Shown here piece after piece: positions 14,681 to 24,432 of a stretch of 64,000 nt of DNA. The stretch is from Crocodylus rhombifer (taxonomy: Eukaryota; Chordata; Crocodylia; Crocodylidae), in contig JAVSML010020382.1 of the NCBI GenBank assembly GCA_038503035.1, positions 124,449 through 188,448 on the forward strand, read 5' to 3'. Made by a program: the position numbers and the translations under genes. The notes under the pieces were generated by a model that saw nothing but the letters and a program-made list of their open reading frames with translations, was not told the DNA's origin and did not search any database. Each line of letters begins with the position of its first letter. Position 1 is the stretch's first letter.

Positions 14681-15680
14681 ATGGTAATAGTGGTCCCTTA
14701 GCAAGCTGACATATGGTGGTATTGAATTCCCAGTGAAACTTCATGTTGTTCTTTGCAAGGCTGTAAACAGAGAAGTAAGCCAACTTTACAGAGATCCCAA
14801 AATGTGAGGGCTAGGAGGCAGGGTACCCTAGGATTTCATATGCATCCCCAGGCACTTGGTCCTTTCCACTTCAAAGGAAGAATGCACCAAGATTTTTATA
14901 GCAACATTTTCATGTTTTTGTGAAAGGTGAGAAAGAGTGCTTAGACTAGGAATTGAAAAAACCGAGATGTATTGGTTGTTCTAAAAAGGGAAAACATTTA
15001 TTTGTACTATATATGAAGGAACAAAATCAATAGGAAAATATATTTTTATTTTCACACTTCTACTTCATATTGGCATTCTGGATGGATGTGTATAGAATTG
15101 TGGAAGTCTATTCCATCACCCACTATATCCCGGCCAGTACAGGGTTTTTTTCTACAGCACATTTACTAGTGCTGTGCCCAGTTTTAAAAGGATGAAACTT
15201 ACGCCGTTTTCTCAGGGTGATTATTCCACAGCTCAAAAGTTCTCACCAAAATATTTTCCTAAAATTAAGCTTCAGTTTTCCTTTTTTCCCATTTTCTCCT
15301 CTTTACACCTATTTGCACTAATAAATGGTTCCTCTTTTGCCTTAGGGCTTACCTCCTTCAAAGATTTGTAGAATGCAAATCCTTTCTCAGTTTATTTATT
15401 ACTTAACCAAGTTACATGTTAACAGATTCTTTAAATTTTTTCATAAATTAATCCTTTTAGCCAACTAATAATTTTTTTGTTATTCTCTGCATTCTTCCTC
15501 CAGCAAATTAACTTTTATAATATTGCACCCCAAACTGGACACGGCATTTGACATGCCATTGTTTAATGGCCATAAAAAGGGGAAAATACATAAAGAATAT
15601 AGAAAAGGGCTCTCTCTCTCTCATTTTTCCTCTCTCTGTCTCTAATAAAGATTTCATATATAAGCACATTACGTCGATAG

Positions 15681-15936
15681 GGGTGTGTCTACATGAGATG
15701 TTAGCTGTGCAGTAGCCTAATAACACCATACAGTAGTGTGTCACAGCACAGACAGTGCAAATATGTTACTGCACAATATTATTAGGTTATTGCACAGTAG
15801 CACCACTAAAAAGGCATTTGCCAGCACTACTGTGCAGTAATTCTGGTTACTACGCATTTATTTAGTACTCGGTTATACCAGTGCTAAACTAAATGTGCAG
15901 TAACTACTGTACATTAATGTACTTGTAGATGTGCCC
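15681..15936. mobile_element. hAT-like MITE, copy B
   Basis: The left end GGGTGTGTCTACATGAGATG pairs with the right end TGTAGATGTGCCC, whose reverse complement is GGGCACATCTACA. Inside are CAGTAGCCTAATAACA, a TATTATTAGGTTATTGCACAGTAGC block, CACTAAAAAGGCATTTGCC, and TTTAGTACTCGGTTATACC. These are diagnostic of the family and in the same order as copies C, E and F. There is no coding content. Confidence 0.8.
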
Positions 15937-16349
15937 GGGGTATTATTGCCTTCCTATTCTGTGGCATCATGCCTTTATATATGTAGCTCAATATTGCTTT
16001 TTTGAAATCATATCACACTGCACATGTGTCTGATTTGAGGCACTATATCTTCAAATATCACGTTCAAACTATGGCTTCCAAGGGTTACCCTTCCCACTGA
16101 ATACATGTCTTGGATTATTTTTCGCTTGCATTTTTCTGGTATTATCTTTTCCCTTTTCTTCCTCTTCTCTAGGTTCCTTAAAATTGTAGTCTCTCCTCTG
16201 AGGTGTTCACAACTCTGTCTGGATAAAAGATTACCTGTGAATTTCATTAATGCAGTGTTTACTCTTTCTTTCTACATTATTAATAAATCCTGACTGAAAT
16301 TTCTGGTCATGATTTCCTTTGACTGATTTGAGGCACAAAGGGTTAGTCA

Positions 16350-16505
16350 GCCTTAAAATAGCTTTAAGGCACTGATTCTGCAAAGTACTTAAGCATGTGC
16401 ATAATTTTAAGCATGTGAGCCATCCCACTGAAGTAAATGTCATTACTTACAAGCTTAGTTATGCACGTGCTTAAGTGCTCTGATGAACAGTGATCCAAGT
16501 GCCCA
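16350..16505. repeat. Old palindromic interspersed repeat
   Basis: GCACTGATTCTGCAAAGTAC, AAGCATGTGAGCCATCCCAC and TGAAGTAAATGTCATTACTT are followed by ATGCACGTGCTTAAGTGCTC. The ends form two arms that are roughly reverse complements, giving a fold-back shape. It is the same family as 13425-13530. It is diverged and non-coding. Confidence 0.5.
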
Positions 16506-17919
16506 GGATTATATAAATGAGACTTTAGAGGATTCAGGAACCCATTCCATCTCTTAAAAAGTGGAACTCTTTTGTCTTTGTTTGGATGATTTCAACATCA
16601 TCTGGGAAAATTAATACTTCCCTTGGGGAAAAAAAATGTTTCTTTTTCCCTATAAAACCTATAATCTGTGCTTATTCCTTCTTGACCACAGTGCTGCCAT
16701 TGAAGTATGAGAATAATCTGCCAGTCTTGAACTATCACTGATAACAAAACGAATAGTAGGCAGTTAAATGACAGAATTTTCAAGGTTGAAGGATGCAACT
16801 CTGTTTCTGCATCCTGGTCACACAAACCTGTCATATTATTGCGATTAATTGTCCATCGACTCATGCAGCCCCAAAGCACAAAAATACCATGTAGGAAAGC
16901 ACAAATATACCATGTAGGAAAATACCTTCCTATTGGAAAATATTGTAGGAGACAATAGTTTTGACTTTACTTTAGGGTTACAAAGCAAGCCATACCAGGA
17001 GTCTGTTCTAATACCTCTCAATTACATCCCTCAAGTGCCAGGCTTGGCCTTTTGTACCTTCCTCTGAAAAAAGTCCAGCCATCCAGTCCAATCAATCTTA
17101 GACTGGACCTCTGGACTTCAGCTCCCTGTTAACAAACTACATGAATGTGCCAACCCCAACTGTGCTTGGTACCTTATCCTCTGGGGATCTGTGACAGCAA
17201 CTGGTTAAAGTGACTCAAAAATAGTGTGTTCTGGACAAAGTAAATTTAACTTCCAAGGATGACATGGCATTTAGGAAAATAGGTTAGCACAACAAAGTGT
17301 CCTATATGCATATTTTCTTACCTAAACTCAACTTGTTTGTAGCTCAGAGTCTGCTTCCATCTCACAGTTGAGAGAGCTTGTTTTCTGCAGTTCTGAACAT
17401 CTCAGTCAATTTGAGATATCAGCCTCAGTTTGACAATAACTCTCTCAATCCTCCCTTCATCCTTGAGGCCAGCACTTGTTGCTTGTGACCTGGAAAGAAT
17501 ATAGCTCACAAGACTAGTCTCTTCCCCTCTAGGGACCTTAGTTCCTTGTATATTTTTTTAGATATCAGTTGGTTTTTACCTTAATGACCTCCTTTGACGT
17601 AACTCCTAGTAGTCAGGCAAGTCCATATCATAGACATACCTTAAGAGACATATGTTATTCATAACTATTCTATACATAACTCTCACATTTTTAACCCACT
17701 GTGTTGACAATATTTCTAACCAGATAAATACTATATAAACATAGTACTATACTGTATACTATATATATATGTATCTGTTCTCATGATGGTATGGGGGTCC
17801 ACTTATACAGAATCCCTCCACCTCTAGACCTGAAGGGGAATAAATTGAACCATGTTAGTACTCTGTTTATTGTCATTTGTGTTGGAGTAGAGTCCAGGTG
17901 CCCCCAACTTCACTAGTTA

Positions 17920-18429
17920 GGCCTCATCTACAGTACTGAATGCAGTTCTGGGCTCCACATTTTAAAAAGGAAATGGAGAAGCTGGGGAGAGTCAAGATGC
18001 AGGCAGCAGAAATGATAAAGGGGTTAAAAGGCAAGTTGTGTGGGGAACGGTTAAGAGAACTAAGTATGTTTGACTTAGAGAAAAGAAGATTACGCAGGAC
18101 ATGATAGCAGTCCTACTTCAAAGGCCGCCTTAAAGAAGGAGAACAACTGTTCTCAGTTGCCACAGATGGCAGGGCACCAAGCAATGGTTTTAAGCTGCAG
18201 TAAACTAGACTTAAACTAAATCTCAGGGAAAACTTCCTTACTGTTAGAACTGTAAGGCAATGGAATAGACTCCCCAGGGAAGTTGTAGAATCTCCTTCAC
18301 TGGTGGGGTTTCAAAAGGAGCCTGGTTGGACACTGGGCAAGGATGATTTAGGAGTGGCATTCCTGCATTCATGAAGGGGGTTGGACCAGATGACCCTCAA
18401 GATGACTTCCAACCCCATCATTCTATGAA
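17920..18429 (+). mobile_element. CR1 LINE 3'-end fragment, 5'-truncated
   Basis: It starts in the C-terminal part of ORF2 (TGCAGTTCTGGGCTCCACAT, coding for the conserved QFWAP-like stretch in CR1). It continues through the region equivalent to LFSLEKRRLRGD with frameshifts. It ends with TTGGACCAGATGACCCTCAA and a single CATTCTATGAA tail unit at 18429. The 5' truncation is typical of CR1 retrotransposition. Confidence 0.85.
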
Positions 18430-19593
18430 TTGGGTATCATGATTTATACAGTTCAGAAAGGTTTCCACATTAAACTATAACAACACGGAAGAATTAGTCA
18501 GAGAACAGGGGGCTTTCTGCTATCTTTTTTGCCCTGGAGATTCAGAAATAGTCCATAACCAAAAAGGCACTGCCTGCCAACAAGAAAGCACAGAATTCCT
18601 GGAGCTGCATTTACCTGAGGCCATCCCACTTCTATTTCTGTCCGTCCCACTCTTGCTCTCAGCCCTAGCTACAGAATTCATCCTATACCAGTATTCTGAA
18701 CAATACCATGAACTTGTTCCTGCTCGAAAAAATTATCTTCAACCTCTAGAAGCACGACAATGGTCCCCATGTACTACCATAGTAGCGTATAAGGACCAGC
18801 AATGAACATAGAATCTGTCCATATGCTTGTCAATGTTATGGATTCATTTGAATGGTTCATTGTAAAGCCACTATTGGAGTCCTGTCCTGCAGTCTTTACT
18901 TTTGCAAAGCTCCTTTTGGTTTACTCAGTACTTACACAAAACTCCCATGATTTCAAGTGGAGTTGTGCCTGCAGTAAGGATGACAATAAACTGCAGGATT
19001 GTGCCATAAAAGTGTATATTTTCAGAGGTCTTTTATGTTTTTCACTGATTTTTTTTCTTTGTTCTTAGATAAAACATTGTTTTATAACCCTATAAAAGAA
19101 GCCACTTGATTTACATATTAACTGTAACTTCTGCTTTGAATGTTACCAGGAACAATGTAGCTGCATGACAAGTGACACCAGTAACACTCATTTCCGCTAA
19201 AAGAATAAACTAATGGCAATTTTCCTATCATTAAACATGCTGCAGAGTTCTACTTTTTAACAGTTAATGAGTGTTACACAACACCACACTATTAGAAAAC
19301 ATGGATTCTGAAAGATATCTATGCTGCAATCTCACAAGCTACAAGTTGTTTCAGAAGGTAAAGTCAGGCTTGATTAATATGGCTAGAGTCAAATACAAAT
19401 GAAGGATGAGGCACTCACAATAATAAGGTTTTCTGTATGATCTAGAGTAATTGCTCACTTAGGACTAGATTCTGCCATCTTTACTCAGACTACATAATAC
19501 TCTGCAATCTGTTTCACTGTAATTAGTTTAAACCAATAGGATTCGGATGGTATAGTTTAAACCAATAGGATTCAGATGGTATACGATTCTACT

Positions 19594-19853
19594 CACTAGG
19601 CATGTCTACACATTCATTAATGCTCCGTAGTTACTGCACATTTAGTTTAGTATTTCCTGAATGAAGTACTAACTGAATGTGCAATAACTACATTCACTGT
19701 GCTGCTGATGCATGGTTTTTGGTGTGGCGCTTACTGCGCAGTAGCCTAATAACACTGTGCGGTAAGTTATTAGCAAGGTTTCTGACTAGCAAACTACTGC
19801 CCAGTGTTATTAGGCTACCGTGCAATAAGTGGCTCATGTAGACGCGCCCACTG
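19594..19853. mobile_element. hAT-like MITE, copy C
   Basis: The left end CACTAGGCATGTCTACACAT pairs with the right end ATGTAGACGCGCCCACTG, whose reverse complement is CAGTGGGCGCGTCTACAT. This is the clearest terminal inverted repeat in the window and defines the family ends as CAGTGGGCGCGTCTACAC-like. The interior includes GCGCAGTAGCCTAATAACAC and its inverted counterpart GTGTTATTAGGCTACCG. It is 260 bp long. I found no convincing 8-bp target duplication. A second unrelated terminus, GGGTGCATCTACATGTGC, starts immediately to the right. Confidence 0.8.
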
Positions 19854-20124
19854 GGTGCATCTACATGTGCTATAAAGCTGATGTGATAAACTCCAGCACC
19901 TGTGCTTAGGTGGCAATAAAGGCAATAAAACCACCTCCATCAGTTTTACACTAATGGAGATTCCTCCTACATGTGGGAAATCCCCTGGTGCAGGTCTCCA
20001 GCTACTCTGCATGATCTTTTTCTGGGTTACATAGACCAACACGCACATGGTAGACTGAAGTGAATGGACTAATATGAGGGATTTTCTTCCCCATTTATGT
20101 TCAGTGGGCATGACTATCCAGTTG

Positions 20125-20380
20125 CAAGAGATGGCAGAGTAGATTTGCACTTCTAACTAAATCAGAGATGCGTAAGCTTTCTTAAGCAGTGGCTTACTTC
20201 ATCAAATCAAATCAAATCACCCTGGGAGACATGCCTTTTCGGTGCTTCATTTTGTGTAAATAGGCAAACAGACAAAGTTCTTTGGGTAAATGTGACATCT
20301 TTTATTAGACCACCTAAATAATTGGGGAAATTGTTCTTTGAAAGCTTTTGGGTACAACCCCCTTCATTTTGTATAAAACA
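20125..20380. repeat. Two adjacent crocodilian/turtle-type repeat fragments
   Basis: 20133-20200 contains GCAGAGTAGATTTGCACTTC and AACTAAATCAGAGATGCGTA, then AGCTTTCTTAAGCAGTGGCTTACTTCATC. It matches similar stretches at 27540-27640 and, weakly, 44690-44740. 20255-20380 contains AGTTCTTTGGGTAAATGTGA then CATCTTTTATTAGACCACCT and AAAGCTTTTGGGTACAACCCCC. This is the same sequence family as the arms inside the hAT element at 23.4-24.1 kb. The class, SINE-like or MITE, cannot be settled by eye. Confidence 0.55.
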
Positions 20381-21864
20381 CATTTGATGCTGGCCTAAAA
20401 CAAATATTTATCACCCATATTCCAGAAGGTGTAAGAAATGAATCTGCATTTTCTTTAAATATTTTGGCTCACTATAATAGTTTCCACATCTGTCATTGTT
20501 TAGTATTCCATTTCACATCTCATTTGAATTAGGCAAATAATACTTTCTATGTTTTTCATGGGTTTCTTCAAACAGTAATTCCCCTCTCTGTAGTCATCAG
20601 CAGTTAATCAGCAATTTGAAAGGAAAATTTGCTTTTAGTTAACAGAATCAAAGTTCCTGTGTTTGCTTTATACTGACAAAGTCTGTGGTAAACATACCAT
20701 CTTAATGTAATTTACCTATGTAAAAACTAAAAATGACCTCACTTTAAGGCACTAACCAAGAATGTGGTTCAAAAACAAATCACTATTTACCTTTAAAAGA
20801 CACATAAAATGATTACCTTGCCTCAGAGAGTAATATCTAAATGCATTAAGCATTTGTGTCTGAACTAACCATTATATTTTAGCAATGCTTTTAAAAATGT
20901 ATATTTAAATGTAGCTAACTTTAGACATGTGCACACATCAGTATCCTAAAAGTACAACAGAGAAATGCTCTATAAAGTCCTTTAACCGGCAAGGTTGCAA
21001 CAGTGCCCAGCACATTTCCTGCCACGTGATCAAGATGACACACTTGATATTTACTTTAGTGTCTGCTTATGTGGAGTGTTTAAGATTAAGGCGATCAGCA
21101 GTTACATAGTTCCTCCTGAGTATTTTGTCATTCCTATAAAACATGGCCTCACTTATTTTTCTAAACAGATACATGACAGCAGCTAAAAAAACCATTCCAG
21201 TTCAAATTATTACACATAGGAGGTGATGGCCTTATAGAGAAAAGATTATTTTATTGTAGATCCTTTTTCTGCAGATTCAAAACAGGTCTGCAAATCAGGA
21301 AGTCACTGCTACTGTCAAGTACAAACAATGACGTTTCTTATTAACGTATGGCAACAGTCCAGGAAAAACATGTAAGCACACAGGATCCAACCTCCAGAAA
21401 TTATTAAAGCAAAACTCCCAAGACTTCAGGAGGAGTTTTGCCTGAGCCATAAATGCAAATTAGCCTCACAAAATGTAACGTTAATCCACACCTGAACATT
21501 GAAATAGCTATCCAAATCATGGGCAGCTCACTGAAGGCAACTAATATCAAACTAATCCTCTATAGATTATTGTAAATTATTGATCTTAACAAGTGGGCAC
21601 AAGATGGCCTGAATTTGCCACAACATTTAGTCCACCCTGATTTTGCAATTTACCTGTATGGCTGGTCTAAAGGGGGAAAAGCAAACAACAACAACAAAAC
21701 CTGAAACTTTTCTATATTAAAATATTGGAATTTTAGTGTATAATGGAGTTACTGGTGCTATACCAATTTACACCCACTAAGGATCTGGCCATGGATGCAC
21801 ACACATGCAATGTGTATGTGTGCATGTGTGTATATGCATGTGTCTGTGTATGTAGACAGATAAA

Positions 21865-21924
21865 TGCATGCACATTGTATACACATATTTGTATGCATAC
21901 ATTGTTCATCTGTACGCACCTGGT

Positions 21925-21964
<40 letters not shown>

Positions 21965-22290
21965 CATCTATATACATACCCAGTGTATACATACGTATAT
22001 CTGTATAAAATGTTTATCTATATACACACACATTGTATACATACATATATATGTATAAAATGTTCACCTATATGCACACACATTGTATATATATGTACCT
22101 GTATATATTTATATAAAATTCATATATTTACACACATACGGTATGCATATATATGTCAGTATAAAATGTTCATCTATATGCACACACTTTGTATACATAC
22201 AGATATCTGTATAAAATGTTAATTTATATGCACACACATCGTACACTTACATAGACATGTATGTAAAGTTCATATACTTATACAGCCCTT
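21865..22290. repeat. AT-rich minisatellite, about 50-bp unit, with an (AT)n core
   Basis: Roughly eight degenerate units repeat the pattern TGTTCATCTATATGCACACA, then CATTGTATACATACATATAT, then ATGTATAAAA, about 50 bp each. An (AT)n run occupies 21932-21960. A TG-rich purine/pyrimidine alternating stretch precedes it from about 21795. The open reading frames across it are by-products of the repeat. It lies about 600 bp inside intron 1 from PRUNE2 exon 1, and length polymorphism is likely. Confidence 0.85.
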
Positions 22291-22859
22291 ATGTGCAAAT
22301 ACGACACCGTTTCACAGCCTCAGGTATGCAACCACTACTACCCAGGCCAGTCACATCCCCTGACTCCCCTGCAAATGTCCTCAGCTGTTTGAAACCTTGA
22401 TGACCAAACTTATTCAGTGCCCCACATGACATTGCGATCACAGAGGTGGCTCCCACCATGGGACATCACCTCATTTCCTTGCCGCAGAATCCTGCGCCCC
22501 TTCCTCGCGGGCTAGCACAGCAACTTGCCGCATCCCAAAGCCACTTGGCAAACTGGTAAACAACCCCCCTCCAGAAGGCCATGCCCTGCAGGCAATGCCA
22601 GTGGGGACCAAATCCGCAATCCGGCCATGACCACCACTCCTTCTGGGAGCAAATAAAAGGCCAGCCCCTCTCAGGCCCCAAGTGATGTCTCACCCCAGCT
22701 GCACAAGGTGCTGATTGCTCTTGGCAAGGGCTGCAAAGTTGCCCAGGGCGGGTGCCTGCAGGCATGAGGCAAGCCCAGCCCTACAGCACCCGAGTGGCTG
22801 AAGTTTGGCTGGTGCCCCCCTCCCCTTTCTCCTCCCCTCCCCTCCCCCCTGCAACTCAC

Positions 22860-22895
22860 CAGCTTGGATTTGGTGCGCTGCAAAAATTCTTCCAT
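22860..22895 (-). CDS. PRUNE2: PRUNE2 exon 1, coding part (12 codons)
   Basis: On the minus strand an ATG at 22895-22893 opens MEEFLQRTKSKL. After codon 12 (CTG, ending at 22860) a consensus splice donor GTGAGT begins, so the intron is in phase 0. From memory, human PRUNE2 begins with the same 12 residues except alanine for threonine at position 8. PRUNE2 (BMCC1) is a large cytoplasmic protein with an N-terminal DHH/Prune phosphoesterase-like region and a C-terminal BCH/CRAL-TRIO domain, strongly expressed in neurons. The start context is strong (A at -3, G at +4). It sits in a CpG island with GC boxes, as expected for a first exon. A weak upstream ATG at 22906-22904 is out of frame. The identification rests on 12 residues plus splice phase and promoter context. 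No other exon is visible. Confidence 0.82.
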
Positions 22896-23043
22896 GCTGC
22901 TGTCATAGGGGAGCTGGGGCGGCCGGGGCAAAGTTCCCTGCGCCGAGCGGCTGGGGCGGGTCCTTGCGGGCGCTGCCGGCAGCAGCTGCCCGTTGAACTC
23001 CTCTCCCTGTTATGGAAAGTGGGTGGGAGGCTCCGGGGTGCCC

Positions 23044-23072
23044 GGGGCGGGGGCGGGGGCGGGGGCGGGGGG
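23044..23072. promoter_or_regulatory. Tandem GC boxes / G-quadruplex-prone (GGGGGC)n
   Basis: Five G-tracts of four to six G separated by single C bases lie on the plus strand, giving four overlapping Sp1/KLF-type GGGCGG boxes. The same strand fits the G-quadruplex pattern, while the PRUNE2 sense strand would be C-rich. It is 150-180 bp upstream of the start codon and may be transcribed as 5' UTR. The copy number is probably unstable. Confidence 0.75.
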
Positions 23073-23109
23073 AGCTCGCGCCATCCCAGAGGCCGGCCCC
23101 GCTCCTCCG

Positions 23110-23144
23110 CCAATGGCACCGGCGGCTCCGGCGGGCTGACGTCA
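23110..23144. promoter_or_regulatory. CCAAT box and full CRE palindrome
   Basis: CCAAT is at 23110-23114 (NF-Y-type site, plus orientation). TGACGTCA, the full palindromic CREB/ATF site, is at 23137-23144. The two are about 23 bp apart inside the CpG island. This arrangement suggests cAMP or activity-responsive control of PRUNE2, which would suit a neuronal gene, but that is inference from motifs. Confidence 0.6.
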
Positions 23145-23375
23145 AGCCGGCGAGTGCTGCAACCATGGACAGCGCCCAAAAGTGAGGACAAAGTGAGAGG
23201 ATGCAGACAACTCTGCAGCAAGGATGCACTGAAGGCACGGCTCCCTCCCGCTCCCCCTCGCCAGCGCCTGCCTGGCGCTGCAGAGGGGCTCGAGTGGCTG
23301 GGGAGCGCGTGGTGGAGCAAGGAGATGTGCTCAGCTGGTAGTCGGGGGCTTCTGCGCAGGAGGGCAGCAAAAATG

Positions 23376-23430
23376 GCCCAGGGGCTGGAGGCAGTGACTT
23401 CTGAGGGGACTGGGCTTATTTAGTCTAGCG
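23376..23430 (+). mobile_element. CR1 LINE, 5' piece split by a hAT insertion
   Basis: GGGGCTGGAGGCAGTGACTT and GGACTGGGCTTATTTAGTCT match the CR1 segment that normally precedes AGAGGAGAGGAGACTGAGAG. That continuation is found only after the hAT element, at 24078. The piece begins just at the upstream edge of the CpG island. Confidence 0.75.
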
Positions 23431-24077
23431 CAGCCATTCCCAGTCTGCGGTACGGGTGCCACCAGCGGTACGCGGACAACCTGTCAGGGGTAGGCAGCAG
23501 TCCCTCTAAGCCGCACGGCCGCGCAGGTGCGCCTGGCAGCGCAGCACGAGCGTGCCTGTGTGGCTTAGGGGGACTGCTGGTGGCAGGCATCAACAGATGT
23601 ATTATCATTACTTGAGATGACAAAAATCAGTCCTTGAGGTTGAACTGAAAAATGTACTGGTGGTACTTAGGCAGACAAGGGTCTTTGGGTGAATCTGATG
23701 TCTTTTATTGGACCAACTGAAGTAGTTGGGGGAATGTTTCCGACAGATTGCGCACCACCTGTTTAAAACAATACAATGTCAAGTACCACCAGGGATGTAA
23801 GTTGTGGCTGTGTCAGTCTAAGCACATAGGCAGACAAGGTTCTTTGGGTAAACCTGATATCTTTTATTAAGCCAACTGAAATAGTTGGAAACATGCATTT
23901 AATAAACATGGAAACATGTTTCCAGTTGGTCTAATAAAAGATATCAGATTCAACAAAAGAACCTTGTCTGCCTATGTCCGTAGACCATCATGGCTACAAC
24001 CTTTACCCCTGGTAGTACTTAACATTGTAGTGTTTTAAATTGGTGGTGCACAATCTGTCAGAGTTTGGGAACTACTG
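23431..24077. mobile_element. Non-autonomous hAT element, 647 bp, inserted in a CR1
   Basis: The ends are CAGCCATTCCCAGTCTGCGG and, at the right, GTTTGGGAACTACTG, whose reverse complement is CAGTAGTTCCCAAAC. Both fit hAT termini beginning CAG. The flanking octamers are GTCTAGCG (23423-23430) and GTCTAGAG (24078-24085), an 8-bp target duplication with one mismatch, as expected for hAT. The outer parts carry GGTACGGGTGCCACCAGCGG, typical of such elements. The centre holds three copies of another repeat (one reversed) and an inverted duplicate of the element's own right end at about 23738-23800. There is no transposase coding. Confidence 0.85.
23825..23976. repeat. Large inverted repeat (54-bp arms) inside the hAT element
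   Basis: Arm 1 (23825-23878) starts CATAGGCAGACAAGGTTCTT. Arm 2 (23923-23976) is its near-perfect reverse complement, ending AACCTTGTCTGCCTATG. They enclose a 44-bp AT-rich spacer. A third copy in the arm 1 orientation is at 23669-23731. The same family is seen alone at 20255-20380. A transcript would fold into a long hairpin. Confidence 0.85.
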
Positions 24078-24432
24078 GTCTAGAGGAGAGGAGACTGAGA
24101 GGGGATTTAATAGCAGCCTTGAAGAGGAGTTCAAAAGAGGATGGAGCTGGACTGTTCTCAGTGGTGGCAGGGGACAGAACAAGGAGCAATGGTCTCAAGT
24201 TGCAGCAAGGGAAGTTTAGGTTAGATATTGGGATGAATTCTCTCACTAGGAGGGTAGTAAAGCACTGGAATGGGTTACCTAGAGATGTTGCAGGCTGTGG
24301 AGGTATTTAAGAACTGACTAGATAAAGCCTTGGCTGGGTTGATCTAGCTGGGAATGGTCCTGCTTTGAGTAACAGGTTGGACTAGATGACCTCCTAAGGT
24401 CCCTTCCAACCCTACATTTCTATGATTCTATG
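24078..24432 (+). mobile_element. CR1 LINE 3' end (continuation after the hAT insertion)
   Basis: This begins GTCTAGAGGAGAGGAGACTG and runs through the C-terminal ORF2 region and 3' UTR. The UTR includes GGTTGGACTAGATGACCTCC, and the element closes with TTTCTATGATTCTATGG, two tail units. The translated piece includes a degenerate LRGDLIAALKRSS-type stretch and VVKHWNGLPRDVA, typical of CR1 C-termini. Together with 23376-23430 it forms one copy. Confidence 0.88.

Larger units (their letters stand above)
1..22859 (-). other. PRUNE2: PRUNE2 intron 1, 5' part (minus strand), continuing beyond the window
   Basis: This stretch follows the exon 1 splice donor at 22859-22854 in the direction of transcription, so it is inferred to be intron 1. 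It is AT-rich, with stop codons frequent in all frames, and holds scattered transposon fossils that are listed separately. I looked on the minus strand for the next PRUNE2 coding segment, the start of the DHH phosphoesterase-like domain, and did not recognise it; it probably lies beyond position 1. Short open frames here, for example near 7.4-7.85 kb and 3.3 kb, have no recognisable domain. The stretches 361-5070, 6085-10842 and 11101-13420 show nothing I can name. Confidence 0.7.
22896..23360 (-). promoter_or_regulatory. PRUNE2: CpG-island promoter and 5' UTR of PRUNE2
   Basis: GC content and CpG frequency rise sharply here compared with the AT-rich surroundings. The block contains tandem GC boxes (23044-23072), a CCAAT box (23110-23114), a perfect CRE palindrome TGACGTCA (23137-23144) and many further CpGs. 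There is no convincing TATA box, consistent with a dispersed CpG-island promoter. The transcription start is probably between about 22.95 and 23.2 kb on the minus strand. Splicing inside the 5' UTR cannot be excluded. The long open frames crossing the island on both strands are explained by its low stop-codon density. Confidence 0.75.

Noticed and set aside
21743..22222. 159-codon open frame
   Set aside because: It is a translation of the AT-rich minisatellite (repeated C-x-H-x-Y-I text).
1..22859. PRUNE2 exon 2
   Set aside because: I looked for the expected DHH-type N-terminal coding segment on the minus strand and did not find it. A careful translated search should confirm its absence.
22752..23423. 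223-codon plus-strand open frame through the CpG island
   Set aside because: It runs antisense to PRUNE2 exon 1 and its promoter, is low-complexity (a run of glycines from the GC boxes), and overlaps CR1 at its end. Low stop density in GC-rich DNA explains it.
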